Assembly (NCBI GenBank): GCA_964482235.1 | Contig: CAYZWU010000026.1 | Location: 9,220 to 73,219, forward strand | Length of the DNA: 64,000 nt | DNA from: CAYZWU01 sp964482235 | GTDB lineage: Bacteria; Planctomycetota; B15-G4; CAYZWU01 | Reading direction: 5' to 3' | Shown here: in pieces, positions 55,599-64,000 of the stretch | Layout: every line of letters starts with the position of its first letter | How positions within the stretch are numbered: the stretch's first letter is position 1 | The notes under the pieces: generated by a model | What the model saw: only the letters and a program-made list of their open reading frames with translations | What the model was told of the DNA's origin: nothing | Databases searched by the model: none | Made by a program: the position numbers and the translations under genes

Positions 55599-55691
55599 GA
55601 GCCCGCGCAATCTCCACTACTTGGACGAGAGGATGGTATTCGAGATAGGGCAGGCTCCGTATCGTCTAAGTGGTGGAGATTGCGCGGGCTC
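55599..55691. repeat. large inverted repeat, 24-nt arms
   Basis: The arms 55599-55622 and 55668-55691 are complementary over 24 positions with a single T-G wobble, separated by 45 nt. There is no T-run on either side, so it is not a typical terminator. Its length and near-perfect pairing suggest a small mobile element or a regulatory RNA structure. It lies between the lipoprotein and response regulator genes. Confidence 0.7.
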
Positions 55692-55698
55692 GGTATCA

Positions 55699-55713
55699 TG
55701 TAACAGTTTGTAA
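55699..55713 (-). promoter_or_regulatory. RstA-like box upstream of the response regulator gene
   Basis: On the minus strand TTACA-AACTG-TTACA gives two TTACA half-sites 10 bp apart, about 110 bp upstream of the regulator's start. It matches 10 of 12 fixed positions of the enterobacterial RstA box TACATNTNGTTACA as I recall it. It suggests autoregulation. Confidence 0.45.
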
Positions 55714-55822
55714 AATCTGTTGGTTGTGCGGATCTTCCATTTATCATGCAAGTCGAGGAACGAACGGATTCCCTTGCCGGTACGAGCAGTGCCGCGGACC
55801 GATCGAAGAGGGCCGCCATCGC

Positions 55823-56527
55823 ATGAACGACAGGCCGAAGACGATTTTTCTCGTTGAAGACGACGTCGAACTGGCGCGGTTGATAGCCCAGCGCCTCGAA
55901 CGGGAAGGGTACATCGTCCAAAAGGAAGTCAACGGAAGGGCGGCCTGCGAGAAGATCCTCCAGGCGAATCCCGACCTCGTCATTCTCGATGTGATGCTGC
56001 CGGGCATGGACGGCTTCGACGTCTGCCGTCACGTCCGGCAATCCTACAAGGGGCCGATCCTCATCCTGACGGCCCGCGACGGCGACGTGGACCAGATTCT
56101 CGGCTTCGAGCTGGGTGCCGACGATTTCGTGATCAAGCCCGTCCGGCCTCAGGTCCTTCTGGCCCGGCTGCGCGCCCTCCTCAGGAGGTCGGAACAGAGG
56201 AAAGAAACGCGGACGGCGGCGGCCGTCACGATCGGCGTCCTCGTTGTCGATCCCAGCCGCAGGGAGGCGCACCTGAAGGACGAAAGGATCGAGCTCACCA
56301 CGGTGGAGTTCGACCTCCTCTGGTATCTTGCCTGCAACGCCGGGACCGTGGTGAGCCGGAACGACATCCACATGGCGCTCTACAATACCGGCTACGACGG
56401 TTTCGATCGCTCGATCGACGTCTATGTCTCCAGGCTCCGCCAGAAGCTGGGGGATAGCCCGGCCAATCCCCATTACCTGAAGACCGTTCGCGGTGTGGGG
56501 TACCTTTTCGCGGGGGAAAAGGCATGA
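55823..56527 (+). CDS. OmpR-family response regulator, RstA-like
   Basis: 234 residues. The receiver domain (1-120) has the acidic pair Glu12/Asp13 in LVEDDVE, phospho-acceptor Asp56 (LVILDVMLPGMDG) and Lys105 (DDFVIKPV). A winged-helix DNA-binding domain (135-234) ends RSIDVYVSRLRQKLGD...KTVRGVGYLFA, typical of OmpR/PhoB regulators. Sequence style and the partner kinase suggest the RstA subgroup. The start ATG at 55823 has a weak ribosome-binding site. The stop overlaps the kinase start (ATGA). An RstA-like site lies upstream and another downstream of the pair. Confidence 0.9.
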   Translation: MNDRPKTIFLVEDDVELARLIAQRLEREGYIVQKEVNGRAACEKILQANPDLVILDVMLPGMDGFDVCRHVRQSYKGPILILTARDGDVDQILGFELGADDFVIKPVRPQVLLARLRALLRRSEQRKETRTAAAVTIGVLVVDPSRREAHLKDERIELTTVEFDLLWYLACNAGTVVSRNDIHMALYNTGYDGFDRSIDVYVSRLRQKLGDSPANPHYLKTVRGVGYLFAGEKA

Positions 56528-57912
56528 GATGGCTTTTCATCCGCTTCTACATCGGGATCGCCGTTGTCCTGCTCGTTGCGGCCGGTTTCTTCTTCCTTCG
56601 GATCCAGAGCGATTACGAGAAGGAGCAGATCGCGAAGAGGAACGAGCGTTCCATCCAGTTCCTGACTCCCTGGGTGGATGAGGTCAGGAAGCAGCTTGCC
56701 GACGCACCGGCCGATGACGAGGAGCGGACCCGGCTCATCAAGGAGATCGACTTCAGACAGAGACCTCCCCGCAGCCATGACAGGCCGCGGCGCGAGCCGC
56801 CGAAGATCGACCTCATGCCCCTGGAGAGCCTCGATCTTGCCGAGGAGACGAAGAGGCAGCTGAAAGACGGCGATATCGTCATTGTCACGGAGGGCGAGAA
56901 GCGGACCTTTCACGCGATCGTTCCCGGCGGAGAGGTCTTGACTCTCGAGTCGAGGGACAGGAGACAGCCGGATCGGGACGAGGATCCGAGCGGAGAGAAC
57001 ATCTGGCTCCTGCTGGCCCCGTCCATGGGGATCCTCATGCTGATCGGCGTGGCGATCTTCTACCTGATCCGGCCGATCGAGCGGCGTATCGCGGCACTGA
57101 CCGAAGTGACCAGGAGCTTCGGGGCCGGAGCGCTCGATACGCGAGCCAACGTCGGTTCCTCGGGCGCGATGGACGAGCTGGAGGAGAGCTTCAACGCCAT
57201 GGCCGGCCGCATCGAGGAGCTCGTCGACGGGCAACGCGAGCTACTTCGTGCCGTGTCGCACGACCTCAGGACTCCCCTGGCCAGGATCTTCTTTACCCTC
57301 GATGAGGCGCAGACCGCCGAGTCGGCGGAGCTCAAGAACGAGCATCTCCATCGAATCGACGGATCGATGGTCGAGCTGAACAACCTGGTCGAGGAATTGA
57401 CCACCTACCTGCACCTCGACAGCGGAGCGGTCGGCCCCGTCAAGGAGTGGATCGACGTGGCATCGATCATGCGGCACGCCACCGAGCTGGTTGCCGATCT
57501 GGGCCCGGAGATCGCCCTCGATCTGCAGTGCGACGAGGCACAGGTCTTTGCCGAGCCGAACTATCTGAAGCGCGCCGTCGGGAACCTCGTCACGAACGCC
57601 ATCACCCACGCGAAGCAGGGGATCTGGATAACATGCCGGTCCGAGGCTGGCGACTTTCTGCTGAACGTCGCCGACGACGGCCCGGGTATCCCGGAGGAGG
57701 ACAGGGAGAGGGTCTTCGAGCCCTTCTTCCGGCGCGAGCGGAGCCGGAACATGGAATGGGGCGGTTCCGGGCTCGGCCTTGCCATCGTTGCCAGGATCAT
57801 GGCCTGGCACAACGGGACCGTCGAGGTGTCCGAGAGTTCTCGGCATGGGGCTCTCTTCACCATGACCTTTCCCAAGGAGAATCTCGAAGACAAGACCGGT
57901 TCGGAAGGTTGA
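56524..57912 (+). CDS. sensor histidine kinase, RstB-like
   Basis: 462 residues. Two transmembrane helices (about 7-25 and 161-181: WLLLAPSMGILMLIGVAIFYL) flank a periplasmic sensor of about 135 residues rich in Arg and Glu. A HAMP linker follows, then the dimerisation/phospho-acceptor helix with His246 (LLRAVSHDLRTPLARI) and the ATPase domain (N box NLVTNAITHAK, G1 DDGPGIP, G2 GSGLGLAIV). The GQRELLRAVSHDLRTPLAR sequence is typical of RstB/CpxA-type kinases. Its start overlaps the regulator gene by 4 nt, so the two are made together. The signal is unknown. Confidence 0.92.
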   Translation: MRWLFIRFYIGIAVVLLVAAGFFFLRIQSDYEKEQIAKRNERSIQFLTPWVDEVRKQLADAPADDEERTRLIKEIDFRQRPPRSHDRPRREPPKIDLMPLESLDLAEETKRQLKDGDIVIVTEGEKRTFHAIVPGGEVLTLESRDRRQPDRDEDPSGENIWLLLAPSMGILMLIGVAIFYLIRPIERRIAALTEVTRSFGAGALDTRANVGSSGAMDELEESFNAMAGRIEELVDGQRELLRAVSHDLRTPLARIFFTLDEAQTAESAELKNEHLHRIDGSMVELNNLVEELTTYLHLDSGAVGPVKEWIDVASIMRHATELVADLGPEIALDLQCDEAQVFAEPNYLKRAVGNLVTNAITHAKQGIWITCRSEAGDFLLNVADDGPGIPEEDRERVFEPFFRRERSRNMEWGGSGLGLAIVARIMAWHNGTVEVSESSRHGALFTMTFPKENLEDKTGSEG

Positions 57913-57918
57913 TCGGCG

Positions 57919-57943
57919 TTACATACTTTTACATTGGGTTACA
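57919..57943 (+). promoter_or_regulatory. triple TTACA direct repeat, RstA-box-like
   Basis: TTACA occurs at 57919, 57929 and 57939, exactly 10 bp apart. The second and third form TACATTGGGTTACA, matching 11 of the 12 fixed positions of the E. coli RstA box (TACATNTNGTTACA) as I recall it. It lies just after the kinase gene and about 205 bp upstream of the next gene at 58147, so that operon is the likely target. Confidence 0.6.
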
Positions 57944-58146
57944 GAATTCAGACAGACATAAAGCAGCTCCATCGTGATACTTGGAGAAGCCGATGGAGTC
58001 GGGAGCGATCTGCTGCCATCGGGGCGAAACAGAAAGCCCCTCAGCTGGTTGAAAGAGCATCGGTTGACATTGCGGTGATTGCGCCGGCAGGAGCTTGTTC
58101 CTGACGGCATGGTACGAGGAGTATTCGTCTCAGGAAGGATATCTTC

Positions 58147-61100
58147 ATGAGTTCCCATTCTTCTCTTCAATCGGGAGCGTCGCAGTCCCGGTTTTTCCTC
58201 CTCCTGATCGTAGCGATGACTGCTGCTGCCGCAGCCATGATCGCGATCCTCTTCTATTCGCCTTCTGAGAGCGATGAGGAGCCTGATTCCGCATTGGCCT
58301 CCCTTTCTCCCGACGAAGCCGGGGCAGGGAAAGACGATGCGGGTTCAGGGGACAGGATCGAGCGATCCCGCATGAACCTCGACGACGTGCAGGGAGAGCC
58401 GACCAACCTAAGCGGATCGCTTTTCCTCAACGGATCATCCCTCCCTGACGTGGGGATCGAAGTCTTCGTCAACAGTCCGGAGGTTCTTTCTGCCAGCGTG
58501 CGGAGTCAGATCAAGTCGTCACCGTTCTTCTACAGCGACAGGACGGCAAAGGTCATCGCAGAGACCGGCCTTGCCGCGCACCTCGGCAAGACTCGCAAAC
58601 CCGTTCCGGAAGCACGCTGCCGCACGGGCGACAACGGTTCCTTCGAGATCACTGTCACCCTGTCGCGGACGATCAGCTTCGGTCTGGATCATGATTTCTA
58701 CTTCTTTCCCGGCGACGAGGCCGGTCCCTTCTCCTGGTCGACCGAGGCCGGCAAGGAGGAGCTCGAAGGATTCGACGGAAAGCTCGAGGCCCGCGTTGGA
58801 GCCATGATCCAGGGAACGGTCGTCGACGCCGACGAACTTCCCTTGAAAGGGGTGTCCGTGGACCTGGTCGAGGCAGCCGAAGGGGGCGGATTCGGCCGGT
58901 TCATGTTCCAGCGAGGGGGCGGCTCCGACAGGTTCCAGGGGCTGGAGACGACCACCGATGAACAGGGACGCTTCAATTTCCGGGGTGTGGAACCGGATCG
59001 GGAGATCCGGCTGAGAGCCACTCTCGATGGTTTTGCGTCGAGTCAGTCGAAGATCTTCGAGGTGCAGCCCGGCGAGGTCGTTCGCAAGGATCTCAGCCTG
59101 CAGGAAGGATCGAGCATCTCGGTCCTCGTTCTCGGTCCTGAAGGGGGTTCGAAAGGCGGCGTCGAGGTCTACCTCGAAAAGGTGGGGAGCGGCGCAGGGA
59201 CGGAGCGGTCCGGCCGGGGAGGCAGGGGGATGGGCGGCTTCGGGATGTTCGGCAGCGTGAGCATCGCCGCTGCCGGCAAGACCGGCCCCGACGGCAAGTT
59301 CGTCTTCGATTCGCTGGGCGCGGGCCACTATCACGTGAAGGCCTGCTGTCCCGGCGTCGTCGAGGCAAGGACGGAAAATCCGCTGGAGATCACGGAAGAA
59401 GCCGGAAATGTAAAAGTCCAGCTTCTGCTCGGTCAGGGACTGTCGATCCGGGGGATCGTGGTGAACGATCTCGAGAAACCCGTCGACGGTGCCGTCGTCC
59501 AGGCTGTTCTCCACCTGGACGGAAATCCTTTTCGCGGCGGGCGGGGCGGCATGGAGCGGAGAATGGAAGTGGCCGCCGCGCCGCCCGGCTCTCGCAAGCA
59601 GGCCGTCTCGAAGTCCGATGGATCGTTTCTGATCACGGGATTGTCGACTGAAACCAAGTACGATCTCTTTGCCGAGGCGGAGCAGCTCGTTCCTGCCGAG
59701 AGCCGCGAGATCGATCCGGGAACAGTGGACCTCGTCCTGCAGATGAGCCGCCACGGCCGGATCCGCGGCCGCGTCGTTGCATCGGGCGCCAATGAGCCGA
59801 TCACCCGGTTCTCCATCCGCACGGTGCCGACGCCTGACGAGGAGGATCGCGGCGGGGGAAGAGATGCGAACAGGCAGTTCGGAAGAGGATGGCCGGGTCG
59901 CGATCAGGGGCGCGGGGCTGGAGGAGGACGTGGACAGGGCGACAGGGGCGGGGAATCCTCGAGTCCCGTGGAAACGTTGATGCGGACGATGGGGGAGGTG
60001 ATGCGCCAGCCCATCGGCCCTTCATACGATCTCACGGACAAGGAAGATGACTTCGAGAGCTCCAACGGCTCTTTCTCCATGAAGGAGATCGTGCCCGGCC
60101 GCTACAGGCTATGCGTTTCGGCGAAAGGATATGAACCGAGACTCACGGACCCCTTCGTGTTGGAGAAGGGAGAGACCATGGACGGCCTGGTCATCGACCT
60201 GGCGCCCGGGGTATCGATCAGCGGCAAGGCCCTCTCCTCCTTCGGACCCGTCGAGGAAGCGTTCATCGCCGTCCGGACCGATCGGGAACAGGGGCGGGAC
60301 CTCGGCATTCTGCTGGGCACCTTGAAGGAGTGCCGCACGGGCAGCGATGGAGCATTCATCATCAACAGCCTGCCTCCGGGGCGGTTCTCTCTGCGCGCCA
60401 CGCACCAGGATCATCCTTCCGTCACCACCGATGTCCTCGAGCTGGTCGAGGGGCAGTCGCTCCGGGCTGTCAACATCCTTTTCCCGCCGGCGGCCAAGAT
60501 CGTGGGATTCGCCTTTGACGAGACCGGCCTTCCACTCGAGAACCAGGTCGTATCGTGCCGGTCCGTGGGCGATGAACGCGGCGGAGGCGATTCCAGGGGC
60601 GGGGGACGCGGCGGCTTCAGGATGGAAAGAACCGATCGGGAGGGCCGCTTCGAGGTGGGCGGGCTTCGGGCCGGAATGTACTCGGTCAGCATCTCCACGC
60701 GGGGCGGTATGGGATTCCGCATGGGAGGCCGGGGCGGGGAGGAGAACGCCGTGGAGGTCAACCTCCTCGAAGGCGATGTGGCCGAGATCGTGCTTCAGAA
60801 GAAACCGCTCGAGGGGGTGAAGGTCCAGGGGACGATCACCGACGGTTCCGAGACCGTGGGCCGGGGTTTCCTGACCGTGAGCCCTGACGGTGGACGAAGC
60901 CGCAACGGCACGCGGAGCGGTACGATCAACGAGGACGGCACCTACGAGGTCGAGGGCGTCCAGCCGGGCCTGAACCGCTTCACGGTCCGCTTCATGGCAA
61001 GGCAATCGTTCGAGAGCACAACGCTCGAGTTCGACGTGCCCGATATTCACACCTTCCACCTCGACATCCCCCTGCCTGGCAGCAGGATCAGCGGCATCGT

Positions 61101-61929
61101 CCTGGATCAGATCACGCGCCTTCCCTTGGAGGACGTGAGGGTCGAGCTCTCCGAAGAGGGAAGCGGGCCGCAGCCCGAGATGCGGGGACGGCGAGGACGG
61201 TGGGGGGGCGGCAGGTCCGTCACAACGGACAAGGAGGGCGCCTTCCAGTTCCGGTTCCTGACGCCGGGGCAGTACACCGTCGAGGCAAGGCCGAACTCGC
61301 GGCTCACGACGAGTGATGGATTCCGCTACTTCTCCTCGAAGATCGATGGCCTCTCCCTGGAGGAAGGCCGTTCGCTGGCGAACCTGCAGCTTCATCTCGG
61401 GCCGGGCGGCGGCATCGAGGTGATCGTGGTCGACGAGAACAGCGATCCCGTCCGGTCGGCCTCGATCACGGCCTTCAAGGAGGGGGCGTCTGCGGGCGGC
61501 GGGAACAACACGATCCGGGGACGGACGAACGAGGAGGGCAAGGCGGTTCTCAACGGTGTCGAGCCGGGGCTCTACTCGCTGAATATCCAGGCCAGGCAGT
61601 TCAGCCAGCAGGCCATGGGAAGTGTTGCCGTCTCGTCGGGGCGGTACACCCTCGAGCGCATCACGCTGGAGTCCGGCTTCCAGGTCTCCATCCGCATCGT
61701 TTCGAAGGACGGCCAGCCTGTCGAGGGCGCTTCGCTGACCTTGAGAAATGCCGGCGGAACCCCTCTCACGATCCCTCGCGCACGAGGCGGGCGGTCGTCT
61801 GGGAATGTCTACGATATAGGGAATTTGTCTCCCGGACAGTATACAATCGAGGCCGAATGGAACGGCGCGGAAGGATCGACGACTTTCGGTGTCAGCAGTG
61901 CCGGCACCATTCCCGTGACGCTCCGCTGA
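58147..61929 (+). CDS. large anchored protein of carboxypeptidase-regulatory-like repeats
   Basis: 1260 residues; ATG after AGGAAGG. One N-terminal transmembrane segment (FFLLLIVAMTAAAAAMIAILFY, about 16-37) and an acidic linker are followed by about ten beta-sandwich repeats of the carboxypeptidase-regulatory type (GTVVDADELPLKGVSVDLVE, GIVVNDLEKPVDGAVVQ, GIVLDQITRLPLEDVRVELSE). Several repeats carry inserted Gly/Arg-rich, probably disordered loops (GRGGRGMGGFGMFG, about residue 355; about 575-600). No enzyme motif. The gene heads a likely operon with the two genes that follow (28 and 48 bp gaps), downstream of the RstA-like box. I infer a cell-envelope scaffold or adhesin. Confidence 0.7.
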   Translation: MSSHSSLQSGASQSRFFLLLIVAMTAAAAAMIAILFYSPSESDEEPDSALASLSPDEAGAGKDDAGSGDRIERSRMNLDDVQGEPTNLSGSLFLNGSSLPDVGIEVFVNSPEVLSASVRSQIKSSPFFYSDRTAKVIAETGLAAHLGKTRKPVPEARCRTGDNGSFEITVTLSRTISFGLDHDFYFFPGDEAGPFSWSTEAGKEELEGFDGKLEARVGAMIQGTVVDADELPLKGVSVDLVEAAEGGGFGRFMFQRGGGSDRFQGLETTTDEQGRFNFRGVEPDREIRLRATLDGFASSQSKIFEVQPGEVVRKDLSLQEGSSISVLVLGPEGGSKGGVEVYLEKVGSGAGTERSGRGGRGMGGFGMFGSVSIAAAGKTGPDGKFVFDSLGAGHYHVKACCPGVVEARTENPLEITEEAGNVKVQLLLGQGLSIRGIVVNDLEKPVDGAVVQAVLHLDGNPFRGGRGGMERRMEVAAAPPGSRKQAVSKSDGSFLITGLSTETKYDLFAEAEQLVPAESREIDPGTVDLVLQMSRHGRIRGRVVASGANEPITRFSIRTVPTPDEEDRGGGRDANRQFGRGWPGRDQGRGAGGGRGQGDRGGESSSPVETLMRTMGEVMRQPIGPSYDLTDKEDDFESSNGSFSMKEIVPGRYRLCVSAKGYEPRLTDPFVLEKGETMDGLVIDLAPGVSISGKALSSFGPVEEAFIAVRTDREQGRDLGILLGTLKECRTGSDGAFIINSLPPGRFSLRATHQDHPSVTTDVLELVEGQSLRAVNILFPPAAKIVGFAFDETGLPLENQVVSCRSVGDERGGGDSRGGGRGGFRMERTDREGRFEVGGLRAGMYSVSISTRGGMGFRMGGRGGEENAVEVNLLEGDVAEIVLQKKPLEGVKVQGTITDGSETVGRGFLTVSPDGGRSRNGTRSGTINEDGTYEVEGVQPGLNRFTVRFMARQSFESTTLEFDVPDIHTFHLDIPLPGSRISGIVLDQITRLPLEDVRVELSEEGSGPQPEMRGRRGRWGGGRSVTTDKEGAFQFRFLTPGQYTVEARPNSRLTTSDGFRYFSSKIDGLSLEEGRSLANLQLHLGPGGGIEVIVVDENSDPVRSASITAFKEGASAGGGNNTIRGRTNEEGKAVLNGVEPGLYSLNIQARQFSQQAMGSVAVSSGRYTLERITLESGFQVSIRIVSKDGQPVEGASLTLRNAGGTPLTIPRARGGRSSGNVYDIGNLSPGQYTIEAEWNGAEGSTTFGVSSAGTIPVTLR

Positions 61930-61957
61930 CCTCGAGCATAACGAAAGGAGAACAGAA

Positions 61958-63028
61958 ATGTTCACGATGATCATGGTCCTGTTGCTGGCCCTTGCGCCGC
62001 AGGATGCCCCGGATACCCCTGCAGATGCAACAAACGATCCTGCAGCGGAACTCACCAAGATCTGCTCCCATTTTACGCAGAGCGAGAACTACGCCTTCAA
62101 GTTCGAAAGCAAGGACGAGAGCACGGGATTCGGCGGAAGGATGCGCGGCGGTCGGTCAGGCAATCAGCCCGCGCCCGCGGTAAAGTGCCGGTATCAGAAG
62201 GACAAGCCTGTGCAGATCAAGATCGGCGATGTGGTGGAAGCCTATCGACTCGATCAGGACGTGGTCTACCGGCAGGGCGAAGGAAGCTGGGAGCTGTTCG
62301 ACAGGCAGTCGATGCGAGGCGGATTCGGCCGGCGCGGCGGCGGTGGCAGGGAAGGCGGCGCCGCTGGCGGCCAGCGGATGAGCCGCGAGGAGATGATCAA
62401 GCAGTACGACACCGACGGCGACGGCCAGCTGAACGAGGAGGAGAGGGCCAAGGCTCGAGAGGCGATGCGGGGAAACACCTCCGGAGCTGGCGAGCAGAGG
62501 ATCAGCCGCGAGGAGATGATCAAGAGATTCGACAAGGACGGCGACGGCCAGCTCAGCGAGGAAGAGGAGGCGGCAGGCAGCGAGGCGATGCAGCGTGAAG
62601 CGAGAGCTGCGACTGCGCTGCGGAGTCTCTCCAGCCTCAGCCGGATCTCCCTGCCCCACGAGACGATCAAGAAGATCAACGGCAAGGTAGAGAACATCCA
62701 GTGCGAGCCTGCGGAGGACGGGATCGTCTACACCGGCGTCCTGACAGCCGAGGCTGCCCAGGCGATCGGAGGTGGAGGCTTCCGGTTCGGAAGGTCGCGG
62801 GGCGGCGAGAACGCCGAGACGGGGCCGGCATTCGACTTTTCCGGCACGGTGCGCTTCACTGCAAAAGAGAAGGGCCGGATCGAGTTGATCGAGATCACGA
62901 CCCTGATGAAGGGGATGTTCCGCGAACGCGAGTTCGAGATGAAAAGAACGACCACGATCACGCTGAGCGAGATCGGGAAGGTCGAGTACGAGGTTCCCCA
63001 GGAGGCGATGGACAAGTTCGCGCTGTAG
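61958..63028 (+). CDS. EF-hand calcium-binding protein
   Basis: 356 residues; AAAGGAG upstream. A hydrophobic N-terminus (MFTMIMVLLLALAPQDAP) suggests export. Two EF-hand loops are clear: DTDGDGQLNEEE (about 150-161) and DKDGDGQLSEEE (about 188-199), each preceded by the helix SREEMIKxxD, spaced 39 residues apart. They sit in a Gly/Arg-rich insert between two halves of a domain I do not recognise (residues 30-115 and 215-356). Same Gly/Arg-rich style as the preceding gene's product. The likely role is Ca2+-dependent binding at the envelope. Confidence 0.72.
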   Translation: MFTMIMVLLLALAPQDAPDTPADATNDPAAELTKICSHFTQSENYAFKFESKDESTGFGGRMRGGRSGNQPAPAVKCRYQKDKPVQIKIGDVVEAYRLDQDVVYRQGEGSWELFDRQSMRGGFGRRGGGGREGGAAGGQRMSREEMIKQYDTDGDGQLNEEERAKAREAMRGNTSGAGEQRISREEMIKRFDKDGDGQLSEEEEAAGSEAMQREARAATALRSLSSLSRISLPHETIKKINGKVENIQCEPAEDGIVYTGVLTAEAAQAIGGGGFRFGRSRGGENAETGPAFDFSGTVRFTAKEKGRIELIEITTLMKGMFREREFEMKRTTTITLSEIGKVEYEVPQEAMDKFAL

Positions 63029-63076
63029 CGCCGGCCCTGTCCCATCGCTCAGGAGATTTCGCTGAAGGAGAGGAAG

Positions 63077-63778
63077 ATGGTTCGCCGAGTCGCATTTTTT
63101 CTGTGCCTGAGCCTCCTGCTGGCTGGGGCGGGTTTCCTGCTTGCCAAGGCCGCCGAGTCAGGGGGTGCTTCGCAAGAGAATATTCCCGCTTCCGGGGAAG
63201 AGCTCCGCAAGGCAAGGGTCGAGGAGGAGAAGAAGATCATGGCCGTGCTGGACGACATGTACAACAACCAGCGGCGAGGCATGATGAACGTCCCTCCTGA
63301 AGACGGCCGGGTACTCAGGGTGCTGACCGAGGCGATGAATGCCAAGCACGTGGTGGAGATCGGGACATCCAACGGTTATTCCGGAATCTGGATCTGTCTC
63401 GCTCTCCGAACCACGGGCGGCAAGCTGACCACGCACGAGATCGACGATGGGCGGGCCTCGCTGGCGCGCGAGAACTTCAAGCGGGCCGGCGTGACCGATC
63501 TCATCACGATCGTCATGGGTGACGCGCACGAGACGATCAAGAACATCAAGACGCCGATCGACATCCTCTTCCTCGATGCGGACAAGGAGGGGTACGTCGA
63601 CTACCTCAACAAGCTCCTGCCACTCGTCCGTCCGGGCGGCCTGGTGATAGCCCACAACACGAACATGCGCGGCGCCATGCAGGAGTACAAGAAGTACGCA
63701 ACCAGCCACCCGGCTCTCGAGACGCTCTTCATTCACAAGGACGGGGCCGGGATGGGGATTTCCCTCAAGAAACGGTGA
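63077..63778 (+). CDS. O-methyltransferase-like protein with N-terminal signal
   Basis: 233 residues; ATG after AAGGAGAGG. A hydrophobic N-terminus (MVRRVAFFLCLSLLLAGAGFLLAKA) predicts a signal peptide or membrane anchor. The remainder is a class I S-adenosylmethionine-dependent methyltransferase of the catechol/caffeoyl-CoA O-methyltransferase type: motif I VEIGTSNGYSGIWI, acidic loop HEIDD, FLDADKEGY with the metal-binding Asp, and LVRPGGLVIAHNTN, where the usual Asp before Asn is His. Export of such an enzyme is odd because its cofactor is cytoplasmic; it may be anchored with its active domain inside. Last gene of the likely three-gene operon. Confidence 0.8.
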   Translation: MVRRVAFFLCLSLLLAGAGFLLAKAAESGGASQENIPASGEELRKARVEEEKKIMAVLDDMYNNQRRGMMNVPPEDGRVLRVLTEAMNAKHVVEIGTSNGYSGIWICLALRTTGGKLTTHEIDDGRASLARENFKRAGVTDLITIVMGDAHETIKNIKTPIDILFLDADKEGYVDYLNKLLPLVRPGGLVIAHNTNMRGAMQEYKKYATSHPALETLFIHKDGAGMGISLKKR

Positions 63779-64000
63779 GAGAGACTCTCCGTGTTTTCAT
63801 CTCTCCCTGATCAACAGCACATATCATCTGCCCCTCTTCGAGTGCTTTCGGGGCACCCTCTTGACACGACGGGCGACATGGAATCTCTGAAATCGTCCGT
63901 CACGAAATCGGGCAGCGGATCGGGTTTGCCGTGCCGCTTCATGTACTAGTCCCAAAATAAGCGTGTTTTGGAATTCGGTGGATTTTTTGCTTTATCGAAC

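Noticed and set aside
62395..62545. The near-repeat in the EF-hand gene as a mobile or tandem repeat
   Set aside because: It is explained by two homologous EF-hand units encoded 39 residues apart.
1..64000. tRNA, rRNA, CRISPR arrays, prophage genes and complete insertion sequences
   Set aside because: None was seen: no cloverleaf-like or rRNA-like stretch, no regularly spaced repeats, no integrase or transposase product.

Overview
The window looks like a chromosomal segment of a GC-rich, anaerobic, polysaccharide-degrading bacterium, most likely a planctomycete or a relative. This rests on three things. There is an ECF sigma factor overlapping a Ser/Thr kinase with tetratricopeptide repeats. 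There are many secreted or membrane-anchored proteins with carboxypeptidase-regulatory-like (Ig-like) repeats. Three unrelated secreted proteins also carry a C-terminal tail of a kind I associate with planctomycete secretomes. I see no rRNA, tRNA, CRISPR array, complete insertion sequence or replication origin.

Layout. 1-9.1 kb: a frameshifted small secreted protein, a divergent pair of gingipain-like (C25) peptidase paralogues and a secreted propeller-like protein. 9.2-28.2 kb: a cysteine-synthase-like enzyme with a Cys-rich tail, a transglutaminase-like protein, the kinase/ECF pair, a C39-like secreted protein, a GspC-like PDZ protein, a secreted PHP-domain protein, a GH78-like rhamnosidase, a large anchored Ig-like protein and a beta-helix protein.

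28.4-39.1 kb (minus strand) is the most striking region. Eight genes are in the order bamB-C-D-E-F-G-H-I of the class II (tungsten) benzoyl-CoA reductase: AOR-type catalytic subunit, ferredoxin, HdrD-like, HdrA-like, MvhD-like and NuoE/F/G-like subunits. Two of them (HdrA-like bamE and MvhD-like bamF) are split by in-frame UGA codons where their families have cysteine. Each UGA is followed, after exactly 20 nt, by a 7-position stem with a G-containing loop. I read both as selenocysteine codons. The complex should couple low-potential reduction of an aromatic or cyclic acyl-CoA to flavin-based electron bifurcation, but no other gene of the benzoyl-CoA pathway lies in the window.

39.4-44.9 kb: a TMEM175-type channel, a Mo/W-bis-pterin oxidoreductase resembling acetylene hydratase, an SMP-30-like protein, and two proteins I do not recognise. 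45-55.6 kb: a gene-poor stretch, a radical SAM/SPASM protein 16 nt upstream of a Tat-exported sulfatase fused to a glycoside-hydrolase-like propeller, a beta-helix protein interrupted by an in-frame UGA with a SECIS-like hairpin behind it, a second transglutaminase-like protein and an SMP-30-like lipoprotein. 55.6-63.8 kb: an RstA/RstB-like two-component pair followed by a likely operon of an Ig-like repeat protein, an EF-hand protein and an exported O-methyltransferase. TTACA repeats at 10-bp spacing, resembling the enterobacterial RstA box, sit upstream of both the regulator and this operon.
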